Origin: an uncultured Collinsella sp.
GTDB lineage: Bacteria > Actinomycetota > Coriobacteriia > Coriobacteriales > Coriobacteriaceae
Reading direction: 5' to 3'
Assembly (NCBI GenBank): GCA_959026535.1
Contig: CAUFMB010000035.1
Coordinates: 1-22,929 of the forward strand
Length of the DNA: 22,929 nt
Below, piece by piece: positions 1 through 6,843 of the stretch. Numbering within the stretch: the stretch's first letter is position 1; every line of letters begins with the position of its first letter. Below the pieces are notes generated by a model. The model had not been told where the DNA came from. It saw nothing but the letters and a program-made list of their open reading frames with translations, and ran no database searches. Position numbers and translations under genes: made by a program.

Positions 1-25
1 GCCCGTGGGTTATACCCTAAGAGCA

Positions 26-48
26 AACCACCCTTTTTAAGGGTGGTT
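26..48. terminator. hairpin, possible terminator of a gene left of the window
   Basis: A perfect 10-bp stem (AACCACCCTT at 26-35, AAGGGTGGTT at 39-48) encloses a TTT loop. No long T-run follows on either strand, so terminator function is uncertain. It may mark the end of a transcription unit outside the window. Confidence 0.4.
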
Positions 49-106
49 CTGATTTGAGGGATTCTCCGACCGTTCAAAAAAAAACCACGCTCGTCCATCA
101 CTCACG

Positions 107-180
107 TATCTCTCATCTCTCATTCGTCACTAATACGAGAGATAACAGAAAGACGAGAGATAAATACGAGAGATAACTGA
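107..180. repeat. 74-bp direct repeat, copy 1, with GAGAGATA boxes
   Basis: This 74-bp block recurs without gaps at 272-345 with 11 mismatches. It contains two inverted boxes (TATCTCTC at 107-114, CATCTCTCA just after) and three forward GAGAGATA boxes at 137, 155 and 168. The boxes can pair across the block, and their number and spacing look like a multi-site protein-binding array. Confidence 0.8.
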
Positions 181-204
181 TCAGCAAAGAGACAAGCAAT
201 CATG

Positions 205-250
205 GTATTGTCTCAATACTGATTGTTCTACCAGCAAAAACATGTTTAAA
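205..250 (+). promoter_or_regulatory. AT-rich spacer between the repeats with a palindrome and a weak promoter candidate
   Basis: A 6-bp-arm palindrome (GTATTG-TCT-CAATAC) occupies 205-219. A possible -35 TTGTTC (223-228) lies 16 bp upstream of TTTAAA (245-250). Both promoter boxes are poor matches. If used, transcription would run through repeat copy 2 into the gene at 404. Confidence 0.3.
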
Positions 251-271
251 TGAAACAAATGGCAGATATCT

Positions 272-345
272 TATCTTTCATCTCTCACTTATCTTTAATA
301 TGAGAGATAGCAGAAAGGTGAGAGATAATTACGAGAGATAACTGA
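272..345. repeat. 74-bp direct repeat, copy 2, with GAGAGATA boxes
   Basis: This is the second copy of the block at 107-180, exactly 165 bp further on. Forward GAGAGATA boxes lie at 302, 320 and 333. The inverted boxes are preserved at 280-288 but one is degenerate. It ends about 60 bp before the AlbA_2-type gene, in the position expected for an operator or leader element of that gene. Confidence 0.8.
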
Positions 346-403
346 GAGACGAAGGAAATCTATTCGCGGCATTCTCCGCCGGGCCGAGCGAAAGGACATG
401 CAG

Positions 404-1870
404 ATGAACGAAAACGAGCTGACCGGTCTGCTCGAGTCTTTAAGGCGCATGGGCTCGGACGATCTTAACGTCGAGGTCAAGGAGAGCGCCACGACGCTTT
501 CCCGCGACGTATGGGAAACGGTTAGCGCATTCGCGAATACCGCTGGCGGAATTATCGTGCTCGGCGTGAGCGAGCGCGCGGGCTTTGTCCCGGTTGAGAA
601 CTTTGAGACCGAGAAGGTGCTCAACCAATTCGTAGCGGGCATGGGTGATGCCGGCGGGCGCGGAAAACTGGCCAATCCGCCCAAATACACCATTGAACGC
701 GTGGAGCTCCAGGGCACCGTGGTTCTGGTCATCACGATTGAGGAGCTCGACCCGTCGAGCAAGCCTTGTTATGTCATAGAGCGGGGCGCTCAAGGCGGCA
801 GCTACAAACGCATCGATGACAAAGATGTTCCGCTCTCGTCGACCGAGGTCCTGTCCTTGTCATCGTATGAACGGACGAGCCCCAGTGATCGCGATGCAGT
901 GCCCGGCGCGGTCGCAGGCGATCTTGACGAGGCCCTGGTCGACCGCACGATAGAGCGTGCTTTCTCACTGACACCTCGTGCGATGCGCGGCGCGCCGGAC
1001 AAGAAAACGAAGCTGGAGCGCCTGAATTTCCTCGACTCCCAGGGCAATGTCACTAAGGCCGGGCTCCTGGCTGCGGGTGCCTATCCCCAGCAGTTCTATC
1101 CCAAGCTCTTTATCGATGTGGCGGTCTATGCCGGAACGCAGAAGGGCGCGGCGGGGTCGTTGAGGTTCATGGACCGTACGATCTGCGAGGGGACGTTGGG
1201 CGAAATGATCTCGGATGCCGTCGCGGCAGTCGCCAAGAATTTGCGGCGAACCTCGACGATTCAAGGCGTCTCGCGTGTCGACTCGCTGGAGATTCCCGAG
1301 GAGGTCCTACGCGAGGCAATCGCCAACGCCGTAATCCACCGAGAATACGGAGATCGGTTCTGTGGACAATCGATTGCTGTCGACGTTTTTGATGACCGTA
1401 TCGAGGTGACGAACCCCGGCGGCCTATACGGAGGAAAGACTCGTGAGAACCTGTTTGACGGCAGCTCCCGATGTCGCAATGCGACGCTTGTGAAGCTCAT
1501 GTCGCTTGTCCCATTGCCCGACGGTGCGGGCTCTCCTGCCGAAGGCAACGGGTCGGGTATTCCAATGATGCTCGATGCCATGCGTGCGCAAGGTCTGGCC
1601 GAGCCATTGTTTTGCCCCGGTTTCGACCGGTTTAAGGTTGTCCTCTACCGAGCGAAGGTTGAGCAAATCGATCATGGCGGGGACTTAATTGTGGCGGCAC
1701 TCAAACGCTACGGCGAGCTGGGGACGCGTGAGCTGGCAGAACGTACGGGGCTTACAATTTCCCAGGTTAGGTCGCGCGTCAACGCGCTCATTGCTCAAGG
1801 CGAGCTCGAGCCCACGGCGCCGGCGACGAGCCGCAACCGCAAGTATCGACTGTCGGAGCGCGTGGGATAG
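404..1870 (+). CDS. AlbA_2 (Schlafen-type) / ATPase / winged-helix protein
   Basis: The protein is 488 aa and combines three parts. An N-terminal AlbA_2 (Schlafen-like) domain (about residues 5-130) shows VEVKES near 23-28 and ANTAGGIIVLGV near 44-55. A GHKL-type ATP-binding region (about 285-410) shows an N-box-like EAIANAVIHREYG at 304-316, NPGGL near 337 and a glycine-rich GNGSG near 381. A C-terminal winged helix (about 426-485) shows GTRELAERTG and SQVRSRVNALI. Proteins of this layout are usually annotated as putative transcriptional regulators or ATP-binding proteins; some members of the wider Schlafen/AlbA_2 group take part in phage defence. I chose ATG 404 over ATG 398 because AAAGGA (391-396) is 7 nt from the former and only 1 nt from the latter. 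The repeat array directly upstream suggests autoregulation through the winged helix, which is inference. Confidence 0.85.
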   Translation: MNENELTGLLESLRRMGSDDLNVEVKESATTLSRDVWETVSAFANTAGGIIVLGVSERAGFVPVENFETEKVLNQFVAGMGDAGGRGKLANPPKYTIERVELQGTVVLVITIEELDPSSKPCYVIERGAQGGSYKRIDDKDVPLSSTEVLSLSSYERTSPSDRDAVPGAVAGDLDEALVDRTIERAFSLTPRAMRGAPDKKTKLERLNFLDSQGNVTKAGLLAAGAYPQQFYPKLFIDVAVYAGTQKGAAGSLRFMDRTICEGTLGEMISDAVAAVAKNLRRTSTIQGVSRVDSLEIPEEVLREAIANAVIHREYGDRFCGQSIAVDVFDDRIEVTNPGGLYGGKTRENLFDGSSRCRNATLVKLMSLVPLPDGAGSPAEGNGSGIPMMLDAMRAQGLAEPLFCPGFDRFKVVLYRAKVEQIDHGGDLIVAALKRYGELGTRELAERTGLTISQVRSRVNALIAQGELEPTAPATSRNRKYRLSERVG

Positions 1871-1970
1871 ATGCGTTAGTGGACGAGGCGACCCAATAAT
1901 CGACCCTCGATTGGCGTCCATTAAGGTAAAGCGGTTGTTGCCCAGTCGACGGTGATGCTAAAGACTCGGC

Positions 1971-2462
1971 TTACGCCGGCATGGCCCCGAACCCGTCTAT
2001 CAGGAACAGCCTGAGAACCAGCTTGATGACATTTCCCGGTTTGACATCTGCCGCGTCAAAGACGTGGCGCTCGGCGAGCTCGCTGCAGTATGCATAGATG
2101 TCGCGGATAAGGTCCGCGCCCGAGAGCGTAAACATGTAGCCTGCGTCCGAAAGCGCATTGGGCGCGGCAGGCAACTTGGCCATGTGACAGAACGTTTGCA
2201 GGTCGGGCGCCATAACGTTCTGGTAGCCAAGATGGCTGCCGTCTTCTTGTGCGGCGAGTTCCAGCTGGTGTACTCGATCCAGCGCCGCTGCCAGCACAAA
2301 GCTCGGTGTGGGAGCATTGACGTCCTGAGTGGTCGCCACAAGCTTGCCCGCTGCCTGCGTGACAAGCCAGGCGACCTCGCGCTGGCAACGCACGGCCTTG
2401 CGCGTAACTGGCTTGATGGACGAAGAAGAAACGCTCCCCTTAGGCGGATTCGAAGCAGCCAT
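1971..2462 (-). CDS. hypothetical helical protein, 163 aa
   Basis: I do not recognise this family. The 163-aa product has no signal peptide or membrane segment and is predicted to be mostly helical after a polar N-terminus of about 20 residues. A GGGAGG ribosome site lies about 6 nt before the ATG. It follows the methyltransferase on the same strand with a 125-bp gap. A TATACT -10 candidate in that gap (2520-2525, minus strand) suggests a separate promoter. Codon use matches the neighbouring core genes and no shadowing gene exists, which supports it as real. Its position between an AlbA_2 protein and a restriction-modification pair hints at, but does not show, a defence role. Confidence 0.7.
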   Translation of the reverse strand: MAASNPPKGSVSSSSIKPVTRKAVRCQREVAWLVTQAAGKLVATTQDVNAPTPSFVLAAALDRVHQLELAAQEDGSHLGYQNVMAPDLQTFCHMAKLPAAPNALSDAGYMFTLSGADLIRDIYAYCSELAERHVFDAADVKPGNVIKLVLRLFLIDGFGAMPA

Positions 2463-2519
2463 AAGACCCTCCCATGAACAATCCGGCCCAACAAGCCCGG
2501 ATGAAACACGTGCTACATC

Positions 2520-2525
2520 AGTATA
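2520..2525 (-). promoter_or_regulatory. -10 candidate for the hypothetical gene
   Basis: On the minus strand the hexamer TATACT (5 of 6 to TATAAT), preceded by TG, lies 58 bp before the ATG at 2462. No convincing -35 box is visible 16-18 bp upstream, so this rests on the -10 alone. Confidence 0.35.
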
Positions 2526-2587
2526 CAGGGAAGTGGGGTGGAAAAACGGGGTCGACGGCGTGAACTGCCGGCTCCGGATTGCTTGCC

Positions 2588-3850
2588 TTAGAGGCCGTAC
2601 ACTTCGACCATAGCTTCGCCAATGCGATGGGGCACGCCGGTGACGAGTGCGTTGCCCATGCAGAAGGCTCGATGGCCGTCAGTCATGCCCGTATCGGTCC
2701 AGCCTTTCGGGAATCCCTGAAGCTGATCGAGCTCGTCGGGAACAAGACGGCGGAAACGGCCATCGGGACATTCGATGACGTGCTTGAAGCGGCTCGCTCC
2801 CGTGCCGCCTTCTCCTGTGAGGATGGTGCGGCTCGGCTTGTCGGTGGCATCCGGAAAGCTCATGGCTCCCTCGGAATACGTGTACGTAAAGCCTGTCTTT
2901 TTGTTAGTGCGCTCTTCGCGCTTGCTGCCCTTAAGGTAGCGCCAGTCGGGAAGCTTTTCATCGGAGATGTAGAACTGCTCCGGGACATCAGCCTCGTCGA
3001 CAAGCACGTCGCCAAGCACGTGGCGCTCGCCGTGATAGTCCTCGGCAAAGTCGCAGGTCAGAACATGACAGCCCTGCATGACGCCAGCATTCTTGAATTG
3101 AGAGGTCTTTTGGCCGACGCCAAAACGAGTTGAGTTCTCGTAGGGGTCGGGTAAAACGTCGAGCTCGGACATCTCGTCGGGATAGATGGCGGGGAAGGCT
3201 TTAGCCATGACGCCGTTGTGCATGCGATCAATGAGATCAACCTTGCCAGCGCCCTTTTCGCAGAAGATATAAACACGCTTGCGACGCTGGGGGAAACCGT
3301 ATTCGGCAGAGTTGACCACGCGCCATTCGACCGTGTAGTCGAGGTCGGCAAGGCAGCTCAAGATGATGGCGAAATCGCGACCGCGCTGTGACGCGGGCGA
3401 CTTGAGCAGACGGTCAACGTTCTCAAAGAGACCGAAGCGCGGCTTCTTCATCTCGAGGAAGTGATAGATGTCCCACCAAAGGACGCCCTTCTTGCCCTCG
3501 ATGCCGTGTGCCTGATTGAGCGGACGCGCGACAGAGTAGTCTTGGCAGGGGAAACCGCCAACAACCATTTGGACATCGGGGATTTCGATTTCTTTCGCCT
3601 CGGCCTGCTCCAGGACCTTATTGATGTCTTCGTTGACGACGGAATCATTGCCGAAGCGATCCATGTAGCAACGGGCCGCGAACTGACGCGCCTTGGTTCC
3701 GGGCGGCTCCCACTGATTGGCCCAAATGGTGCGGAAGGGGCCGGCGGGCTTCATATAAAACTCGGGATGGCGAGGGTCGGCATAGCCTTCGAGACCCAAA
3801 CGAAATCCACCGACGCCCGCAAAAAGCTCGGCAATATTAATCTCAGACAC
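2588..3850 (-). CDS. DNA (cytosine-5)-methyltransferase, predicted GATC-specific
   Basis: This 420-aa type II C5-cytosine methyltransferase transfers a methyl group from S-adenosylmethionine to cytosine and protects host DNA from the endonuclease next door. The motifs are in canonical order: AELFAGVGG (motif I, residues 7-15), GGFPCQDYS with catalytic Cys102 (motif IV), FENV (motif VI, 142-145), QRRKR (motif VIII, 188-192), LQGFP (motif IX) and GNALV (motif X, near 399). The length matches M.Sau3AI-type enzymes (about 410 aa). I start at GTG 3850: GGAG lies 4 nt upstream and the protein then begins five residues before motif I. The longer frame starts at a TTG at 3913 with no ribosome site. 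It is divergent from the endonuclease gene across 140 bp. GATC specificity is inferred from the partner. Confidence 0.93.
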   Translation of the reverse strand: MSEINIAELFAGVGGFRLGLEGYADPRHPEFYMKPAGPFRTIWANQWEPPGTKARQFAARCYMDRFGNDSVVNEDINKVLEQAEAKEIEIPDVQMVVGGFPCQDYSVARPLNQAHGIEGKKGVLWWDIYHFLEMKKPRFGLFENVDRLLKSPASQRGRDFAIILSCLADLDYTVEWRVVNSAEYGFPQRRKRVYIFCEKGAGKVDLIDRMHNGVMAKAFPAIYPDEMSELDVLPDPYENSTRFGVGQKTSQFKNAGVMQGCHVLTCDFAEDYHGERHVLGDVLVDEADVPEQFYISDEKLPDWRYLKGSKREERTNKKTGFTYTYSEGAMSFPDATDKPSRTILTGEGGTGASRFKHVIECPDGRFRRLVPDELDQLQGFPKGWTDTGMTDGHRAFCMGNALVTGVPHRIGEAMVEVYGL

Positions 3851-3873
3851 GTTTCTCCAATCGCTGCTGTGTC

Positions 3874-3900
3874 CGGTTATGGTGGTCACAACAATAACCG
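3874..3900. promoter_or_regulatory. palindrome in the restriction-modification intergenic region
   Basis: Perfect 7-bp arms CGGTTAT (3874-3880) and ATAACCG (3894-3900) flank a 13-nt spacer, 24 bp upstream of the methyltransferase start. A second palindrome, GTAGTT-N6-AACTAC, lies at 3940-3957 nearer the endonuclease gene. Either could be an operator that balances the two genes. No controller-protein gene is visible in the window. Confidence 0.4.
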
Positions 3901-3990
3901 ATCGAGGGGACAATCAAGACCTCAATTTTCTGGGCGTTAGTAGTTGCTCTGAACTACCATGAGGTTAGTTGCGAGTTTCGGAGGTATCCC

Positions 3991-5496
3991 GTGTCTAAGA
4001 AGCGCCTCGATTTCAAGCGCATGCTTGACGATACTGATTTTTCTGACCCCTCAAGTATTGAGCGCTATGCTGCCAATCTCGATGGCATGACGTTCCGCGA
4101 TATTCTCGAGCTCGGTATTGCTCCGGAGGGGGAGAGTGCGCCCAAGGACTTTGGCTCCAAGAAGTACAAAGGCGGTATGGGCACTCTTATCGAAGAACGT
4201 TACTTTGGCTACAAGGCCAATAGTGACGATCGCCCCGACTTTCCCGAGGCGGGCGTTGAGCTCAAGGCAACGTGTTTTGATGTGCTCAAGAACGGCCGGA
4301 AGTCTGCTGGCGAGCGCCTTGTCCTGACCATGATTCCTTATGACCGACCTGTTTCGCTCGACTACGACAGTTCTCACCTCAAGACCAAGCTCAGCAATAT
4401 CCTGTTGATTTACTACGGCCGAGATCGTTCCATCGATAAATACGACCAACGCATTGAGCGTGCGGTCATGGTTCGTCTGCCCGAAGAGGACATGAAAATC
4501 ATTCGCGCCGACTACGAGAAGATCATTTCCTATATTCAGGATGGCCGTGCGGACGAGCTTTCAGAAGGCATGACGACTTATCTGGGTGCTTGCACGAAGG
4601 GCGCAACTGAGGCCACAATGTGGGCGGACCAGTATTATGAATACTTCAATACCGATACGGGCGAGATTGAGCGCCATCGCGCAAAGCGTCGCGCCTTTTC
4701 CCTCAAGCGCTCGTATATGGACTATGTGCTCCATACTTATGTCCTCGGTGCTCCGCGAGTCGGGGAGAGCATTGTTCAGGACGATGGCAAGTCTATCGAT
4801 TTCGAAAGTTACGTAACTGGACTTATCGAGCGCCATTACGGTGAGACCGATCGTCAAATTGCCGAACAGTATGGACTGGAGTACACGGGCAATAAGGCGC
4901 AGTGGACAACGCTCGTTTATCGTATGCTCGGAATCAAAAACAATGCTGCCGAGGAATTCGTCAAGGCAGGCATTTCCGTCCGAACTGTTCGAGTTAACAA
5001 CAGGGGGCACATCGAACAGGCTATGTCGTTCCCACCGTTTGAGTTCAAGCGTTTGATTGAAGAAGACTGGGAGACGTCGCCTCTTCATGCGTGCCTTGAG
5101 ACCAATCGCTTTTTCTTCGTTGTGTTCCGTGAGGACCACGATGGCGTGCTGCGTCTCGATCGTTGTTTGTTCTGGGCAATGGGAGAAAACGAAATCGAAG
5201 GCCCAGCGAAAGCTTGTTGGGATGAGACGCGAAAGGTAATACGTGAGGGCGTTGAGCTCAATCCGTATCGGGATGCGAGCGGAAAGCTCAAAGTGACTAA
5301 CAATCTGCCCGGTATGGCGGACAATCCAATTGTTCACGTTCGCCCGCATACGTCAAAAGCGGCTTACAAGTTTGCCGATGGAACAGAGATCGGTGACATC
5401 GCAAGGAATGCTTACGAACTGCCCGACGGGCGCTGGATGACGAAGCAATCGTTCTGGTTCAACAAGGGCTACCTGGAGCATATTCTGGGGCTGTAG
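3991..5496 (+). CDS. Sau3AI/MutH-type type II restriction endonuclease
   Basis: The 501-aa protein resembles Sau3AI (489 aa), which cuts before the G of GATC. The N-terminal half holds a MutH/Sau3AI catalytic core with PDFPEAGVELKAT: Asp83, Glu90 and Lys92 reproduce the D-x6-E-x-K spacing of MutH. The C-terminal half (about 260-501) looks like the second MutH-like domain, which in Sau3AI serves as a non-catalytic effector-binding unit; here the segment SVRTV stands where an ELKAT-like motif would be, consistent with loss of catalysis. Translation starts at GTG 3991 with GGAGG (3980-3984) 6 nt upstream. It is divergent from the C5-methyltransferase, the same pairing as in the Sau3AI system. 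The GATC target is an inference from family membership. Confidence 0.92.
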   Translation: MSKKRLDFKRMLDDTDFSDPSSIERYAANLDGMTFRDILELGIAPEGESAPKDFGSKKYKGGMGTLIEERYFGYKANSDDRPDFPEAGVELKATCFDVLKNGRKSAGERLVLTMIPYDRPVSLDYDSSHLKTKLSNILLIYYGRDRSIDKYDQRIERAVMVRLPEEDMKIIRADYEKIISYIQDGRADELSEGMTTYLGACTKGATEATMWADQYYEYFNTDTGEIERHRAKRRAFSLKRSYMDYVLHTYVLGAPRVGESIVQDDGKSIDFESYVTGLIERHYGETDRQIAEQYGLEYTGNKAQWTTLVYRMLGIKNNAAEEFVKAGISVRTVRVNNRGHIEQAMSFPPFEFKRLIEEDWETSPLHACLETNRFFFVVFREDHDGVLRLDRCLFWAMGENEIEGPAKACWDETRKVIREGVELNPYRDASGKLKVTNNLPGMADNPIVHVRPHTSKAAYKFADGTEIGDIARNAYELPDGRWMTKQSFWFNKGYLEHILGL

Positions 5497-5551
5497 CGTT
5501 TCGAGATTATTTAACAATCAACCCCTGCTCCTCGATACCTCGATGTTGCCC

Positions 5552-6238
5552 CTACAAATAAATCCCCTCACCAAGCTGCTTATGGAACTCGGCGTGATGG
5601 TCGCGTGCCCAGGTAAAGAGCGCCTGGTCAAAGTCGGTGCGCGTGGCCGGGACGCCAAAGACGCCGGCAACCTCGACGCGCACAAACTCCAGTGCCGGCA
5701 GCTTGTTGATGGCAGTGAGGGCAAACGGGGACGAGGGCTCCTCGAACAGATAGCGGCTGCCTTGCAGCGCGTCGCAACTGGTGCACGTGTTGCCGAGCGA
5801 CGGGGCTTTGGAGGCTCGCGCGCCTACGGGCTTGTAGCCGCAGCGCTTAGAAAGATAGTCGCGGACCTCGCCCGGCACGCAGCCAACAGCGGGCACGATG
5901 GCGAGCGCGTTGGCGTTGGCCGTGTCGATGGCAATGTGCCCGGCTTCGTTGGGCGCGTGCACGATGGCGATGCTCTCGTCGTTATCGGTTCGATAGGGAA
6001 TGCCAAAGGCCGCGACCGAGGTCTCTTTGTGACACTTCCAGCACTCGCGCTTGCCCAGTACTAGATATATATACGGCGCTGAGGGGTCGGATCGGTCAAC
6101 ACCGGGCAGCCACTCGGCAAAGGGCTCGGGGTTGACGCCGCTGGGTACATACCAGATCTTCTTGGTCCGGTCCCATTTGGCGCCCAGCGCCTTGGCTTCT
6201 TCTTTGTGCGAAAAGGGGACATCGAGCTCGTTGCGCAT
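5552..6238 (-). CDS. DUF5710 domain protein with cysteine pairs
   Basis: The 228-aa protein opens with a complete DUF5710 module (residues 1-45): LDVPFSHKEEAKALGAKWD, then KIWYVPSG and EPFAEWLP. This domain is often found in DNA-processing or mobile-element proteins, but its function is not established. Later segments hold cysteines in knuckle-like pairs (ECWKC near 68-72, CTSC near 165) plus a lone Cys in KRCGYKP, suggesting metal binding. I use ATG 6238, which has AAGGAG about 6 nt upstream and begins just before the domain; the longer frame starts inside the tRNA terminator region. It is convergent with the endonuclease gene, with only 55 bp between stops. The rest of the protein is unrecognised. 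Confidence 0.8.
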   Translation of the reverse strand: MRNELDVPFSHKEEAKALGAKWDRTKKIWYVPSGVNPEPFAEWLPGVDRSDPSAPYIYLVLGKRECWKCHKETSVAAFGIPYRTDNDESIAIVHAPNEAGHIAIDTANANALAIVPAVGCVPGEVRDYLSKRCGYKPVGARASKAPSLGNTCTSCDALQGSRYLFEEPSSPFALTAINKLPALEFVRVEVAGVFGVPATRTDFDQALFTWARDHHAEFHKQLGEGIYL

Positions 6239-6435
6239 GGCGGCTCCTTGGTGCTGCAGGTGCAAGTGGCTCAAGGATACCGCAGGGCGCAGACATCGCG
6301 GCGTTTTGTCGAGAAGTTGCGGCTCGGATGGGTTCGAGACGCGTTGGTCTCGGCCTCGGTGGCTATTGACGCGGTTTTGTGCATGGGCAGGGTGGTTGCT
6401 TGGGCGGTTGGAGCTGCCAGCGGATTTGGCGACAT

Positions 6436-6471
6436 AAAACAAAACAGCCCAGAGACATAGTCTCTGAGCTG
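6436..6471 (-). terminator. intrinsic terminator of tRNA-Val
   Basis: On the minus strand a 12-bp stem (6460-6471 with 6445-6456, one G-U pair) with a 3-nt loop is followed by TTTTGTTTT. It begins 9 nt beyond the CCA end of the tRNA gene, a textbook position. Confidence 0.85.
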
Positions 6472-6479
6472 CGAACATT

Positions 6480-6554
6480 TGGTGGGCGTTAGAAGATTTG
6501 AACTTCTGACCTCTTCCGTGTCAGGGAAGCGCTCTCCCCCTGAGCTAAACGCCC
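6480..6554 (-). tRNA. tRNA-Val (anticodon GAC)
   Basis: The minus strand folds into a complete cloverleaf. The acceptor stem is GGGCGTT with AACGCCC, the D stem GCTC/GAGC, the anticodon stem CTTCC/GGAAG with loop CTGACAC, and the T stem AGAAG/CTTCT with loop TTCAAAT. Loop positions 34-36 read GAC, which decodes the valine codons GUC and GUU. The CCA end is encoded in the DNA (6480-6482). The gene has its own promoter and terminator, so it is a single-gene unit. Confidence 0.97.
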
Positions 6555-6583
6555 GATCAAGGGTGCGCAAGCGCGCAAGGGAT

Positions 6584-6612
6584 AATATAACGGAGCCTGA
6601 ACTCGGTGGCAA
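6584..6612 (-). promoter_or_regulatory. promoter of tRNA-Val
   Basis: On the minus strand TTGCCA (6607-6612) and TATATT (6584-6589) are separated by exactly 17 bp and lie 29 bp before the 5' end of the tRNA. This is a good sigma-70-type promoter. Confidence 0.75.
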
Positions 6613-6636
6613 GAACATTTTTAAAAATCGCTTACA

Positions 6637-6843
6637 TTGTGGAATTCGGGGGCTTTGTTATATCCATTTCAAAAGAGCCTGCCGCCGCGATTTGGCTGTC
6701 GCATAATGCAAGGCCATTGCGGTATCGAGCTATGGAAAGACGCCTGCGGAATTGTCCTACCGATAAGCGGACAAGCCTCTAGCTGATGCCTTCGCCGTGG
6801 TAAGGTAAGCCGAATTGTTTCCAGGCTGTTTCGGGGGAGTGGA
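6637..6843 (+). promoter_or_regulatory. promoter candidate and long leader of the DMT transporter gene
   Basis: TTGTGG (6637-6642), 16 bp, then TATATC (6659-6664) with a TG extension form a possible promoter about 180 nt before the transporter start. The leader has a TTGTCC...GGACAA hairpin around 6754-6776 and other short stems. I compared it with riboswitch classes I remember and found no match, so it is simply an unexplained leader. Confidence 0.35.

Noticed and set aside
107..345. CRISPR-like array
   Set aside because: The short boxes are irregularly spaced and the two long repeats are only two copies with related, not unique, interiors; no cas genes are present.
3851..3913. Longer methyltransferase start at TTG 3913
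   Set aside because: It has no ribosome site and adds 21 residues not expected before motif I; GTG 3850 has GGAG at good spacing.
5543..6064. 173-codon plus-strand frame opposite the DUF5710 gene
   Set aside because: The minus strand carries a clear DUF5710 domain and ribosome site, while this frame resembles nothing.
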